Source of the DNA: Melieria omissa
Lineage: Eukaryota; Arthropoda; Insecta; Diptera; Ulidiidae
Reading direction: 5' to 3'
Assembly (NCBI GenBank): GCA_963971225.1
Contig: OZ020267.1
Span: forward strand, 119,281,891 to 119,345,890
DNA: 64,000 nucleotides
The notes under the pieces were generated by a model. It saw only the letters and a list, made by a program, of their open reading frames with translations, had not been told where the DNA came from and did not search any database. The position numbers and the translations under genes were made by a program. Positions 1-12,189 of this stretch are shown here, piece by piece (positions within the stretch are counted from its first letter, which is position 1; every line of letters starts with the position of its first letter).

Positions 1-1280
1 CGTACTTCACCGTCGGCGCAAGTGTGTGTGCGTGCGTGTGAGTACAAGCAGTAAAAATTTGTTATCCTTTCCTTTTATTCCGCATTAGCCTTTCGACTGT
101 GGGCCCCTGCTGGTGTAGCGGCTCAGCAGCCGCATCGAGTCTGTTGCGTGGTGGTTGGGGCTGTTGTTTCTATTACCGTTGAAATTAGTTTATAACGGTA
201 TTTATGAAATAGTCACAAGTCAACGCTTGTTATTTGGTTGTTTTTGATATTTTTATTTTTTACACATTGCGGTCATTGTTGTTGTTTATGCTAATCGCAC
301 GGCCATTCTGGTTGTGGTTGTTGTCATTGTTGCTGCTGTGTTAATATCCACAATTCATGTAATTGTAATTGGTATGCTCGATTGTCATGCGATATTGAGC
401 GCCCAACGTGCCCAGCACAGCCCGGCCAGTCGAACTGCCGTTTCCAACTAAATAATCTGCAGGTCAACAGGACTTTTGCTGTTATTGTTATTTGTTTCTT
501 TTGCTACCTTTTTAATTTTGTAACGTTGCCCTTGTTTTGTGCTTGTTGTTGTTGCTGTTATTGCCATGTCGTTGTATGTTTTAAGGCTTAATTACAATTT
601 TACAGTAATTATTAGCTCAAGCATTCGAAGCTCGTAAATATTTAGCCTGACGTGAGAGTATCATAAAATACTAACTGCCACTTTGCAGTCTGCACTGCTA
701 AAGCGTTTGTCAGGAATACGTTGAACCAGTACAGCTTGCTCCGTAATCGCGGGGCTTTTAAGAATTTCTTGACCTTTCACCTTTTCACTAGAACACGGTA
801 CATTTCCTGATTGTAATGTCGTTACCTCGCTTCTGAGCCAGACAAAATCAAAGATTACAAAATCAGAGATGAATGTGATCCACTAATTTTTTTTTTGGGT
901 AAAATTAAAATTAAGTCACTTGAAGAAATAATTGTCCGCAATAAAATTTACATATGCCAATTTGAGACGGGTTGCTTACACAGCAAGCTGGAAGAAACTG
1001 GAAGAAATGTTGCAATCTTGGTGCCATGCAATTTTGTCGACGCCTTGATCCTCTATGGTTTTAGGAATTTGCTTTGGTCTTGAAAGTAGCTCTTAGTGAA
1101 CTGAGCCGCTATACGCTATCGTACATGCACACATTGTTTTAATAACTATGGCTAAACTATGAAGAATTATTCGATTGCCACTTATGCGCACAAAATTTAA
1201 GTAAACAAAAAGGGTCGAAAGTGAACGATTAAACAATGTGAAAAGGTATAGCAAAAGGAGACCCCGACGTATGTTATGTA
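1..1280. other. Non-coding flank, no gene recognised
   Basis: This stretch starts with a TG-rich tract and has several GTT-rich runs, for example near 240-330 and 537-556. An open segment at about 895-1083 on the + strand encodes about 60 residues without a recognisable domain, and its composition does not allow a call. No transposon ends or RNA gene signals were seen. Confidence 0.4.
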
Positions 1281-1925
1281 CATATCGCAAACGCACAACA
1301 AAAGTGGCACAACTCAAAATTTTTGATTTTTCATCTTCAACGCAAGTAACTGTTTTTGAGCTAAATAAACATTTTTTTAAATAACGTATAGACCGTTCAG
1401 TAGAAAATCCTTACGGATTATGCTTTTTGATAAGTTGCAAGAATTTCTTTTTATTTTACACTAGAAAATACAAAATTTTTAGTTGTGACTGTTTTGATGA
1501 TATTTTAATTCAATAATTACCGAATTATTTCAAGTAACGCCACTTTTTCTGAGTTTAATAATTATAAATGACATTTAAAAAGTTGAAAGAAAAATTTTGA
1601 AAATTCATAATTAATTTTATTAATTAAAAATATATACAAAAATTGTCGGAATTTTGCTTAAATTTAACATTATAAAAAATTTATTTCGTCAAAAGTGGCA
1701 CAATTTGAGTTAGGACTCTTTTGCATTAAGTTGCAGCAATCAAATAGCATCAAACTTCTGACATGAAGAGAGACCTAACTGTATTTTTGCAACAGTTAAC
1801 AACAACAAAATATACTGAGCTTTTGCTGATTGGTAGATTTATGCATTGTGCACAGTATTAACACATAAACCCGAAAATGAAAAATTTTGAGTTGTGTCAC
1901 TTTTGTAGTGCGTGTGCGATATATG
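1281..1925. mobile_element. Non-autonomous inverted-repeat element (MITE), family unknown
   Basis: Two arms of about 50 bp face each other. The left arm (1281-1332) contains AAAAGTGGCACAACTCAAAA. The right arm (about 1870-1925) reads on the opposite strand as a close match containing AAAAGTGACACAACTCAAAA. A partial internal copy (AAAAGTGGCACAATTTGAG) lies near 1689. The interior is AT-rich and codes for nothing. Outer limits and target-site duplication are unclear, although both ends lie in TATA-like sequence. It looks like a DNA transposon derivative, but the superfamily cannot be assigned. Confidence 0.65.
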
Positions 1926-3836
1926 TGGTAAATGATTATGTTAAAGTTTAAAAAAGACTAAGTTGGTACTGCCAATGGTGTCAATAGGAGGCTTACTCTT
2001 GCCAGTTGTTAATTTCAATTCAATTTCAAAATCGATTGGCGATGACTACGATGACGATGAAGTTCCGGCGCAAAAGGTGTTGAAGGTCGATGACGGAGAG
2101 GGAGACCATATCTTTGGTGAAAGCATCGAGTTGAGAAAGAAAGCCTTGTTGCCTTGCTTGTTCTAATTAAGAAGACGCGCGCAAAGTAGAGGTGTCCTCG
2201 AGAGGACTTTGGCAGTAGACCGTGCTCCGGTGAAAAACTTGTTCGACGCGATAGTTGAAGAGAAAAGCCGTGTACGCGTTGAAAGGATCAAACTGAAAAG
2301 CTCTATCATCCTCTGGTATGATTCAGTGGCAGTGGCACGCGCATCGCAGAGGTCAGTTAAAAAGGTTTTAAGGGGATAGTTCCCATAGCGATTTCGATTA
2401 ATCACAATTGGCTTGCTTAAGCAAGTGAGTAATTTCGCAAGCACTCGCTGCTTGCATTCCTTTTTGCTACATTGCTGCTTTCCACGAAGCGTTGAATAAT
2501 TATAAACTAACAGCAACAACGGTAAGCACAAAAGAAGTCGGCGACAAGCAAGCAAAATTAACTGGAATCGGTGAATCACGTTTAATTACAACAACGATTA
2601 CCTTTACCGCCTCTGCCCAGCGGCAATGCCAGCACAGGACCGACAGCAACAGCAAAAACCAAAACCAACAACATAAGCAACGCGGCGTCGAAACAACAGC
2701 GCCACACCGCAATACTCTGTGTCCAGTTTAACTTAAGTAGGTATTAATTCCTCCCAAGCGGTTTGCAACCTTCGAACACGACCCCTGACTTGCACTTTCG
2801 TGCGGACCGCGGCGCTCCACTGCGTGCTGGTTTGCACGGCTGTTGTTCCTTGGCCGCCTTCGTGTGTGCGTGTGTGTGAGAGTGTACGCGAGAACCTGTG
2901 GTTGTGGGTGTGTGGTACCGCGTGTCCAGGCGTTCGTTTGCTCTGGTCGCTTTGTGCTGCACGTACGAAGGGGTGCTGGTTACAACGCGTACGCGTATGA
3001 TTGGAAATATTTTCGCATACGGAACAATAATTAATTAACTGCGTCAGCTGGAATATCGCGTAAATAAATATCCCCTCTCATCTTGCTTATCGCTGTCGCG
3101 CCTTGTCGTGGGATGACGCAAGGCGGCGGTGGGGCTTTGTCCGCAAGCAAAGAGGTGCGCGTAAGGTCGCTCCTCGGTCAATTTTCAAAGTCTAGTGCTC
3201 ACACACCTCAATTTGCGACCCCATTTACTGCTCTCCCTCGTCTCCGTTCCGGTTCCTCGTTCGGCGATTTCTTTTGAGGTTGATTTTGTAATTGTTCACC
3301 ATTAATTACAACAACAGCAATAATAAAAACAACGAGAACAATAACAAAATAACACCGACCGCAATTACAATAACAGCAATTCGAACAATAAGGACAGCAG
3401 CGGTTTCTGCATTGCGTATCGGTGCAAAGGCACTTGCGCGTGCTGTCGTGACGGCTGTACGGTCTGCATGTGTCTGTGTGTGCGAGTTGTTAAATTTATT
3501 TATAAGCTCACCGCTTGGCGACACACCTTCATTTCATTCCTTGCCTTGTTAATAATGTGGTTAATGACCAGATTACACTTATTCTGCTTTCTTCCAAATC
3601 GAAGCAAGTGCTTTCAGCAGAGCTCTCACTTTGTAATTTTAGTAACAATTCAAAAATACCAAATAGCAATTCAAGCAACTTCAGAACCATGTCCATTCAT
3701 AGGCTTATAAAATTGTAGCTTTGTATTGATTTTAAAATATTAACCATCAATGATCCTATTTGTAAATTTGCTACAAAGCGAAGGGACAAGAATTGAAAAT
3801 GTAGTTCGGTTGAAATGCTTTAGAGATCTTAGTATA
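1926..3836. other. Single-copy-looking region with coding-like but unrecognised segments
   Basis: At about 1963-2166 (+) there is a coding-like segment with an acidic run (DDYDDDEVPAQKVLKVDD). A second open segment in another frame covers about 2190-2380 and contains EEKSRVRVERIKLKSS. Together they could be a decayed retroelement or host exon, but I recognise no family. From 2600 to 3520 the DNA is GC-richer with TG tracts near 2860-2920. An AAC/AAT-rich run lies at 3298-3350. The many overlapping open frames here on both strands look like low-complexity artefacts. Confidence 0.35.
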
Positions 3837-5436
3837 CGAGGTCTGTTTAAAAAGTATCGCGAATTTTGTATCGTTTATTCGATTTTCGATTTGTTTGTGG
3901 CGTTATGTTAATACTTACAGCTGCGGTCAAAATAATAGTAGTACGCATACAACGAAAAGAAAATTAAGAAAAAATAATCTGCTTTTCTTTACAAATATTT
4001 ACTTTGTATTTTTTTAACAAGTAATATTTGTTAACAATACAATCATAAAAGAAAACTTAAGAATTAAACTCAGTTTGATTCGATTTAAATTGAATGCGCC
4101 AAAAGCTCAAAAATATGGACGGTCAAAAAAATAGTAGTTCGCTTTACTTTCATAAAATTGAAGCAAAAATTGTGTTACATTTTGAAAGATTAAATAATAA
4201 TAACGCAATTTTTCTTCAAATTAATATTTAGTTGCGTGACTTTACTGCAGCACAGAGCCGATGCATTGAATTAACCAAATTTTCATATCTACTGCTTCTC
4301 AAAGTTGATTATTATTTGTTAGATTATTGTGAGCAACTGCTCTCTTCACGTCACACCACAAATTTTTAATTGTATTGAAGTCTGGTGATTGTGCGAGCCA
4401 TTCCATAACCCTAATCCTGCTCTTGCGAAGCCCCTTTCGTGTGACCTTGCTTGTATGCTTTGGGTTATAATCCTTTTGAAAGACCCAAAGCAAGTGGCTT
4501 TTTTCACGGACATACGGTAGCACGATTTCCTGCAAGATTCGTACATATACACATCGATCCATCGTTTTCTTGATCAAATAAATAGTGCCCCTCCATAAAA
4601 CGTAAAACATGCTCAATAAATCCGAGTAAATCTAACCCAAAAATCAAATTTTAACATTAGCTACAAACGTATGCAATTAGAACAATGCTTTTTTCTTGTG
4701 TTTTGCCTATATAAAAGTATCCTACGGTTAAACAAAAAAAAGGCGAAGCAGCAAATTCAACATGTCGCACTATATTTAGTAGCAGCACTACTATTATTCT
4801 GACCGCAACTGTATGTCCCTCCCTCACTTATGGCGACAAGTTCGTCCACTTTGAATGTTCAGTTAATTTTTGACAGCTGTTTAGCTTGGACATGCTTTGG
4901 CTCGTTTTCGATTTTTGTCTATTCCATACAAATGGTGCAAGGGTTTTGCTTACAGTTTTCTTCCATTGCAGGGGTGTGGTGCATCATGATTTCTTGCTAA
5001 AGGATATAACGATCAATAAGGAAATTTTAAGAAATTTGCCAGAATCGCCCGGATTTGTGGAAGAACAAAAATTTGCTATTGCTTCATGATAACGCCCTTG
5101 CTCACACATTGTTTTTTGTGCGCGAATTTTTGGCCAAAAGCAACACATTAATGATGCTGCAGCCACTGTATTTCCCAGACCTGGCCCCGAAACTGAAGAG
5201 GCCGATGAAAGGACGATTGAGAAAATAAAGGCTGCATCGGAGGAGGAGCTGAACAAGATCGCAAAAAACGATTTTTTGAAGTGCTTCGAGGATTGGAAAA
5301 AACGTTGGCACAAGTGTCAGATCCCATCAGATATTGATGGGGATTACTTTGAAGGAGACCAAATAGATATTCATGAATAAATAAATAATTTTCGAAAAAA
5401 CACAAAATTCGCGATATTTTTTTAACAGACCCCGTG
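3837..5436 (+). mobile_element. Mariner element, defective, interrupted by a Tc1-like element
   Basis: Terminal inverted repeats of about 30 bp mark both ends: GAGGTCTGTTTAAAAAGTAT at 3838-3857 and its imperfect complement ending near 5436. Both lie next to TA. The transposase is on the + strand and frameshifted. Its N-terminal DNA-binding part is missing. What remains is catalytic-core sequence such as LLTVFFHCRGVVHHDFL (about 4945-5000), LLHDNALAHT (about 5080-5110) with the second catalytic Asp, PDLAP (about 5180), and the typical mariner C-terminus DFLKCFEDWKKRWHKC (about 5270-5320), ending near 5380. The region of the third Asp is scrambled by an indel. Removing the nested element at 3918-4811 restores a continuous mariner 5' region. 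Inactive. Confidence 0.88.
3918..4811 (-). mobile_element. Tc1-like element nested in the mariner
   Basis: Ends are near-perfect inverted repeats: CAGCTGCGGTCAAAATAATA at the left and its complement (starting CAGTTGCGGTCAGAATAATA on the minus strand) at the right. Both are flanked by the TA target duplication (3916-3917 and 4812-4813). A minus-strand frame (4299-4616) encodes a Tc1-family C-terminal catalytic part: FQKDYNPKHTSK with the second acidic residue, then QSPDFNTIKNLW. In the family this last motif is PDLNPIENLW, so the catalytic Glu is replaced by Lys. The N-terminal paired-type DNA-binding domain is absent. This is an internally deleted, non-autonomous copy, younger than the mariner it interrupts. 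Confidence 0.9.
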
Positions 5437-5593
5437 TGTATTCATACTCGTGACAGAATCCTCATCTATTTTGTCACTTCTTAAATGAATGACACAGGTA
5501 AGTGCAAAAGTGGTCACCTGGCGCAAAAGTTTTCACCCTGTGTTCTTTGGCTCTAATATGTTTATAAATAAAAGAATGAATAGGAAATATAAA

Positions 5594-5862
5594 CGCAACC
5601 AACCGTGTTGTGCGTGCAAATGTTTTTACAAGGTTGGAAAGGACCTACAGTTTTATGCCGATTCCGAATGGCGAGTTGGGAACTTTTTATAGGCAATTTT
5701 ACTCTCAGAGGTTCGCCATTTCCTGCTGAGAGGACCGCCGGCGAAAGAAACATTGTTGTACTTATTTTTTTCGGTGTTAGCAGCAACGGAGTCTTGAACC
5801 TGGGTTCGAGCGTCGCATTTGACTCGCGGTCCAACGCACTAGCCAGCTGAGCTACGGCGGCT
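5594..5862 (-). repeat. tRNA-derived SINE, family 1 (full-length copy)
   Basis: Read on the minus strand, the element starts with a tRNA-like head: GCCGCCGTAGCTCAGCTGG includes a perfect RNA polymerase III A box (TAGCTCAGCTGG, 5843-5854), followed by a B-box-like GGTTCAAGACTCC (5788-5800). The body that follows, with the phrase CAGGAAATGGC and the end near GTAGGTCCTTTCCAACCTTG, recurs at 36205-36392. The acceptor stem does not pair as a real tRNA and there is a long tail, so this is a SINE and not a tRNA gene. Confidence 0.85.
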
Positions 5863-6309
5863 TTAAGGCTTTTAAAGTTCGAATTTTGAAAAATCGCATC
5901 TTTTTCGGGCTATTATAGCTGCTCTACTGCAGTAGTTAATTGTAATTGCAGTTGTGCTTACTAGCGAAAATCATATTCTTTGAACAGCACTGAATCAACA
6001 ACAAACTTTTGGGTCACTGGTAAAAAAATTGCTATGCGATGCTTATTTGCAAAGATTTGCAAATATTAAGTTTTACTTTAAATTTGGTAAAACTTTAACC
6101 GAAACATTTCAATTGATGAATCAATTTATTTATCCTGTGGCAGAGTTCATGAGCGAGTAGAAGCGATTTAAAAACGATTGTCAGAACATAAATGAAGACC
6201 AACGTGTTAGCCAACTGAAATCCAAGATCACCGCAGATTCCATCAAAACAGGGTTTTAATTTATCAAAGATCAGCCAAAATCGTTTTAAAATTCATGTTT
6301 AATATCTGC

Positions 6310-6543
6310 ATTGTTTTCTCAGACCGAGGCCCTAGGTTCGATTCCTAGCTAGTGATGGTGAAACACTCATCTACTTCTTTCGCTATCCACATGAAGCAGA
6401 TGAGAATCACAAGAATCGCATAAGCGCTCTTGGCAGGCAATGGAAAAACCTCCAAGTGTGAAAGACAAATTTTCAACCGCCGTTCGGATTCGAAGTTAAA
6501 CTGTAAAATCCCCTCCCCTTTCGCTTGAAATGTGTGCTGTAAC
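6310..6543 (+). repeat. tRNA-derived SINE, family 2 (5'-truncated or diverged head)
   Basis: A perfect B box GGTTCGATTCC lies at 6335-6345 inside a tRNA-like T arm (CCTAGGTTCGATTCCTAG). The body includes GGCAATGGAAAAACCTCCAA and GCCGTTCGGATTCGAAGTTA and ends near CTTGAAATGTGTGCTGTAAC. The same body in the opposite orientation is found at 61347-61561, where the head is more complete. In this copy the A-box side is not recognisable. Family 2 shares no evident sequence with family 1 other than the tRNA-like promoter. Confidence 0.8.
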
Positions 6544-7135
6544 TTATGTCAACAAAAAAACAGTCTTGCATACACATTTCAAAAACGGGTGAAATATGTT
6601 GTATCACAATGGGCCTCGTATGTGTCTTTGTCTCCGTGTGTGTCTTTTATAGAGGCAGCGACCCCAACGTAATATCGGCCAGAGTATTTATCCAATGTAG
6701 TTATGATTTCGAATCGCTAAACCAATTCGAAAGAAGTTTTCAAAAACATAAAAAAATATTATTTGGAATTTGTTTTTATATATATTTTTTATGTATATTC
6801 AAAATAGCGGTGGAAACGTCTAGGGTCATCTTTGGTAAGGCGAAGGTTAAGCATCTTGTATTTTCTTTTTTTGGTTTTGAACAATCTGTATTTCGCTAAT
6901 TAATTAATACTACTTTATTTCAACAATTCAATTTAGGTATTTTAATTCAAGAATCAGAACTCAACTGCACTGTTCGAGGCCAAAGGAAAAGGAGAAAGAA
7001 ACAGTGCTGCCAAGCTCAGCTTTAGCCTTTTCTGCTCGATCTGTGCAGCGTTGCATTTGGGCCTCTGGCTACATCATGTAACTGCAGCGCGCCACAATCT
7101 CAATAACATAAAATTATCGCATTTTAACTGAGCAT

Positions 7136-7342
7136 TTGGCTATTGAAAGACGCCACCGCAAAAGACGCTTTTTAAACACCAACCACTCCCTGTTTTTACC
7201 TGATGTGGCACCGTGCGACATTCACCTTAAGACAAAAATGTATTCGCCCATGAAACAAAGGGGTTTTGTGGACGTAGGAGCCATCCAAAAGGCTTGTACC
7301 GGCATCCTGAAAGATATTCCGGCTTACGATCTGAAACACTGA
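7136..7342 (+). pseudogene. Mariner-family transposase C-terminal fragment
   Basis: The translated segment contains LPDVAPCDIHL, which matches the mariner motif around the third catalytic Asp (family form SPDLAPCDFHLF), and then GAIQKACTGILKDIP, which fits the conserved C-terminal helix region. No terminal repeats were found near it and the rest of the gene is absent. It is an isolated remnant, and it is directly followed by a LINE fragment. Confidence 0.6.
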
Positions 7343-7486
7343 TTAGAGATGCTTTTAGATTATACAAATATGTAGCTGTATCGAGCATAAAACGGACTAT
7401 TAAAAAAAACCATATCGGTTTTACCCAAAAAAATTTTTGTTATTATTTTTTTAAATGTTTAAAGGTGAAAACACCTTTTTGCAAAT

Positions 7487-8265
7487 GTGGGAACGTACGT
7501 GGGAACTATAGGCGCCCCTGATCGCGCAATGATGTTCACCATGGAGAGCGTTCCGCGCGAGACCGGTGTACATCGTAATGGCACAATCTTCAACAAGAGT
7601 GTGCAGCTTCTTGCCTACGCCGATGACATTTACGTCACCGGACGTAACACGCGAGATATCAGCGCTGCCTTTGCGGCAGTCGAAAGAGAATCGGCCAAAA
7701 TAGGTCTGGTGGTAAATGAGGACAAGACGAAGTATGTATGTATATGTAGCTGCCTAAACGCAGAGAGTCGCAGCGGTTATGGTCTTTCGTCGAGGCTGAC
7801 AGGTGTACTTTTGAAATTGTCAAGGAACCTCGACACCGCCATAAACAGTAGCAATGATGCCGCCCCGGAGTTATGGCGAAGGATTCCTTTTGCCAATAGG
7901 TGCTACTACGGTCTAGGCAGGCAATTGAATAGCCGAGACATCTCTCGTCCGACAAAACTTGCACTCTATAGCGCGCTCATTTAGGTCGTGTTCGAACGAC
8001 ATAGCGGCTCTTGGAGTGTTTAAGAGGAAGGTGCTTCGCAAAACTGTTGGGCTTGTTTGTAATGGGGACGTCTATCGAATACGAACCATCAACGACCTAC
8101 ATGGGCTTTTGACGGACATGGTATATCCACAGCGAATCAACATCAAGCGGCTACGTTAACTCGGCCATGTCTCCTGTATGGATGATGAACCAAAGGCGAA
8201 AAAGGTGTTCCTGGAGAGAACATTTGTGGCAGGCAGTAATCCGGTAGCGAGTTGTTATGGCCAGT
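7487..8265 (+). pseudogene. Non-LTR retrotransposon reverse transcriptase, 5'-truncated
   Basis: The frame from 7487 encodes the palm of a LINE reverse transcriptase: HRNGTIFNKS, then LLAYADDIYVTGR with the catalytic YADD (7616-7627), then VVNEDKTKYV and FANRCYYGLGRQLNSRDISR. After an internal deletion near 7981, C-terminal sequence resumes (DIAALGVFKRKVLRK, PQRINIKRLR) in another frame. The element ends at TTATGGCCAGTTAAGT (about 8255-8270), a terminus shared with the inverted copy at 42375-43290. The type is the insect endonuclease/reverse transcriptase LINE often seen in genome annotations, possibly RTE-like; the clade is not settled here. Dead copy. Confidence 0.8.
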
Positions 8266-8270
8266 TAAGT

Positions 8271-10900
8271 ATATAAATAAGCAATGATGTATACGCGAAG
8301 TTGTTTATGGCCATTCTAAGCGCACCTCGCAGGACTCCTTCGGGGTTATACACAAACTAAGACGGCCCAACAACGCCTACACGTACGGTTCCGGTTCCGT
8401 TTAACGAGTTCTGTATGCGTGTGTGTATGGATGTGTGTGTGAATGGTTCATTGTGTAGTCGATGCGCTGGTTTTGCTGTCGAACACTTAACTACGCAACA
8501 TGTTTGAACAATACTTGTTCGACAGTGGCCAATGGAACGCCGCTCTCACTGTCTCTTGAAATTCTCGTGCTCCGCTGCGCTGGCCGCGAGAGCGCACAAA
8601 GCGCAATCGGCAAAATGTTTTAGGAAACTAGGAGGCAGAGGCAGCGACAGCGCTGAATTGCATTTTGGCAACAAAGCAAAATTTGTCCCACTCCACAGTA
8701 CCACACGCACACTTCCCTGGATCCCCGTCTCCCACATACTTAATGCCGTTCGTGGAACGCAAACGCTAGTGGTCAAGACTCACCGACTGGACTGATACCA
8801 CATCAGAGTGCAAGCAATGAGTTTCAGTTGCTAAGACAGCCAAAAAGTTGGTTGTTCTTGAAAGGCACAAAGGCCAAGCGCGTGAAAATGGCCCGAAACC
8901 TAAGCTGACTGTTTCTCTTACTGTTACTTGCAATCGCTCATTTCGTTCGTCCTTCGACGCTGCCACCTTGTTAGCAATGCTCCGCGCGCCGTCTTCCGGG
9001 GAAGTTTTCTTCTCCGCCTTGTGGGGAATCAATAATTTCGCAATAACAAAATTGCATTAAGCTGTCTTTCATCGCATTCTCTTCGCCCACGTTTTGCCAT
9101 GGTGCCGTCGTCGTTGTCGTCATCACTGTCGGCCACTATTTCTTATGTGTTAGGGCTTTCTTTTGCACTTGGTTGCGCTTTTCGCATCATTTACTTTTTT
9201 CTCTCCGAAGTTTACGCTTTTCGTCGTCCACCGCGGCAGCGTTAGAGACGACAACGACACGTTGATGACGCGACGGCACTGATGATAACGAGTGGCTGGC
9301 AAAAGGCATTGACGACGTCGATGGCAACGATGATGATGTTGATGGCAATGATGATGGGGTTTCCCCGATTAATCCTGTCTGCCAAAACTGAGGCACAACA
9401 AAAACAAAGGCGCCAGCAATGACAACGGCGGTGGCGGCAGTCAGCTGAAGTCGCAATGAAGCAGCAGTGCCAAGGAGAAGCATAAAAAGGCGAAGCAGCA
9501 GCAAAACGAAACGAGAATGCCCGTTAGCACGACGCATGACGCACAGCGCACATGGGCCAAGGTGTCGGGAGGGCGGGAAGAGCGGTGGCAGAAGCAGAGA
9601 CAGCAACGTAGAAAAAACCGCGAGGTGACACGTGCTTTTTTCAGCTGTTTTGCTTTTGGAAAAATTCAGTGAGGGCCAGCGCGGCGCTACGAAGGCGGCA
9701 CTGCCAAAACAAAGTTGAATAGCGAAAACACAGACAACACAAATAAGGAACGTGCGGAAAGTGATGATGATGATGATGATGTGAAGCAGATCAAATAGAA
9801 GAGACAACGGGAAAGAGAAATCACAAAAACAAAACAAACACGAATGCACTGGGCGTCGTCGTGCACTACGACGGCTGGTGTGGTGCTGGTTCAGGCGTTG
9901 GGGTGGCTGGCTGCGATGGCTGGTGGCGGTGCTGTCTGCACTAGTGAAGGGTTGTCTGGTCGCCGCAATGTGCAGTGCGGTGCCGTGGCGTTTGGCAAAT
10001 TGCATTATTATGCGAATGACTGCAATGCAACGAAAACGACAACAACAGCGAGCGCAGCAGCAATAACAATGGCAGCAGCGTCACCGAGGGCAACAGTGGC
10101 GACGAAGCAACCGCCTAACCCGACGACCGACGGACGGCCGGCGCCGCTTCGAATCCAAATAGGCATTGTGGGTGCGCGTGCGGTTGTGGGTGCCAGCAGC
10201 GGCGTGCTGCAGTTGTTGATTAGGAGTTGGCAGAGGGAAGACGTTCAAACTTTAATGGAAGCTCGCTCTTCCTTTCTGTTTCTCTATCGCTCTCTCTGTC
10301 CGATATTAATTTGAATTTTTATTAGTTTTTGGGCATTTTGTTATGTCATGTGCTCTGTTTTTGTTGCTATTGTTGCCGCTTTTTCTACATACCCATACAG
10401 ATGCGTTGCGAGTGCATTGGTGGAGCGCGAGTGCGAATGCGTTAGAGTGAGAAGTGCACTTGAAACCCTCAATACGGTGCGGTGTGCGTGAAAGGGGAAG
10501 CATGCGGCACTTTTGTTATTGTGTATGTGCAAAGTTTTGTAAATACATGTGCGTGTGTATGCGTATTCCAAATCCTTTTTAGATACATTAGAAATGAGCA
10601 TGAGCGTCGATTGAAGTTATTTCAAATTAATGCCGAATTTGATTGTTGAGTTCAAGTTTTTGCCAAACACATCTGTATTAAAGGTACAAAGATATGAATT
10701 TGTACGTACTAGAGCTGTTAAAAGATATACCAATTCTTAATTTTTAGAACGCAGGACAAAAGAATGCAAGTGGTCGGCTAATTTGGCTGCATCTGTCCTT
10801 TCCAAGAAGTATAGTCAGAGCCATAGTTAAGATTCTTTCTTATATGAATAAATACATAATCTAGTGTTGTGGTTTCATTGTTAAAAAAAAAATATAAATA
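8271..10900. other. GC-richer single-copy-looking island with trinucleotide repeats
   Basis: TG-rich microsatellite sequence lies near 8417-8442. GAT repeats occur at about 9325-9357 and at 9759-9783, and CAG/CAA runs near 10028-10080. A 272-codon minus-strand frame (9187-10005) overlaps these runs. It is full of Leu, Ser and Ile runs and has no domain, so I regard it as a low-complexity artefact. No transposon ends or RNA genes were found. Confidence 0.4.
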
Positions 10901-12189
10901 ACGATTTTTAACTAAAGGTGTTTTTTAATATTGCGGCCTTTATGTTATTTACAAAAAATTGACGTCATCAGTGAAAGGATAACAAAATGGTGCGTATGTA
11001 AAAATTAAGCAGTAGAGTAAGTTCGGGTAAAGTGATATAGTGGCTTATTTCCCAAATGCGTTGTCCTTTTACAAAATTAACCTTTTTTAAAACATCATAG
11101 CAACTAAAAAACTGGTGCTGCATGATTATGGATGCGTTTGCTTAAATAATTTACAGTCAGTGTGATGAATTGCTTTTAATAGTGCTTGCACAAGTTTTTG
11201 GTTATAAAGTTTGAAAGCCCAAAGGTAAAAAAAATATTATTACAAAATTCGAGGCTAATCAAAAGTAAATCAGTGACCGATTATGAGTTAGCGCGGTACG
11301 CTCTTCTTAACAAAATTATTATTGTTTTTCTAAAATAATTTTTTCGCAAAAAGTCAATTTTGGATAATGTGATATGGTTCATAACATAGACCGAACTTAT
11401 CACAGCAGTACTTACTATTTGTATACAGAAATGTATATATACTTTATTTTATAATATTTGAAGTGGAATATTCTAAAAATCTGTTATGACTAAGTTTCAG
11501 ATAAAACAATCCATGAAATCATGCTTCTCAATACAAATTTTTAACCCTTGGTTTACCTCGTCAGATTGTGACTTAAAAACAAAATGAGAAACACGTCTCC
11601 AATTATTTTTGATTTGGAGTATTTTCACTAAGTTTAAAACTAATAGGTCTGTTAAATAACGTATTTTTCGGGTATATCACATTACCCGCCACTGTTATCA
11701 GACGCCAATGTTTGGATACTTTGATTTGTAATAAAAAAAAACTCGTCAACAGTTTATCTTAAAGAGTTTATAATCTTAAAAAATGCGTCAGTGAGCAGTT
11801 TGGGACCAAAACCAGTGTATTTTAAGACAAAGTGTGTCAGTGGATTTTATGTTCGATTTTTAAATAGATTATAAAAATATTTATATCTTTATAAACTGCT
11901 AGTCAAATTTATGTGAGCGATAGCGTCAGTTTTTATTCCAGCTGTTGTTTGTGAACTTCTGTTTGTGAACAATGTCTTCCATATCCTGCACTCACTTCGC
12001 CTTTTGGTTTTCTAAATTGTCCAAAAATAACTGTTTTGTGTACATCTGATCGTATACATGATCAGATGTATTGTTTTTATATCTTAATATTGATTGCATT
12101 ATTTGTTACTTAGAAAGTATTAATACCAAGTGATGTGAAGATGTATTCTCGTCGTGTGCGTTATGTATAAAAAAGTGCATATCCATTTA
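10901..12189. other. AT-rich intergenic sequence
   Basis: No coding potential was seen. A phrase GGGTAAAGTGATATA near 11025 and a near-palindrome CGGGTATATCACATTACCCG at about 11670-11689 could be the ends of a decayed DNA transposon, but the arms do not extend far. One monomer of the satellite-like repeat of 62.7-63.5 kb lies at 11538-11640. Confidence 0.35.
11538..11640 (+). repeat. Dispersed monomer of the satellite-like repeat
   Basis: The segment running from AACCCTTGGTTTACCTCG through GAGAAACACGTCTCCAATTA to GAGTATTTTCACTAAGTTT aligns by eye with monomers at 63130-63218 and 63340-63430. It shows that the repeat is dispersed as well as tandem. Confidence 0.55.

Noticed and set aside
9187..10005. 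272-codon minus-strand open frame
   Set aside because: Long runs of Leu, Ile, Ser and Val from GAT and CAG repeats, no domain and both strands open.
11020..11702. DNA transposon with GGGTAATGTGATATACCCG ends
   Set aside because: The similarity is short and one candidate end is itself a palindrome; arms do not extend.
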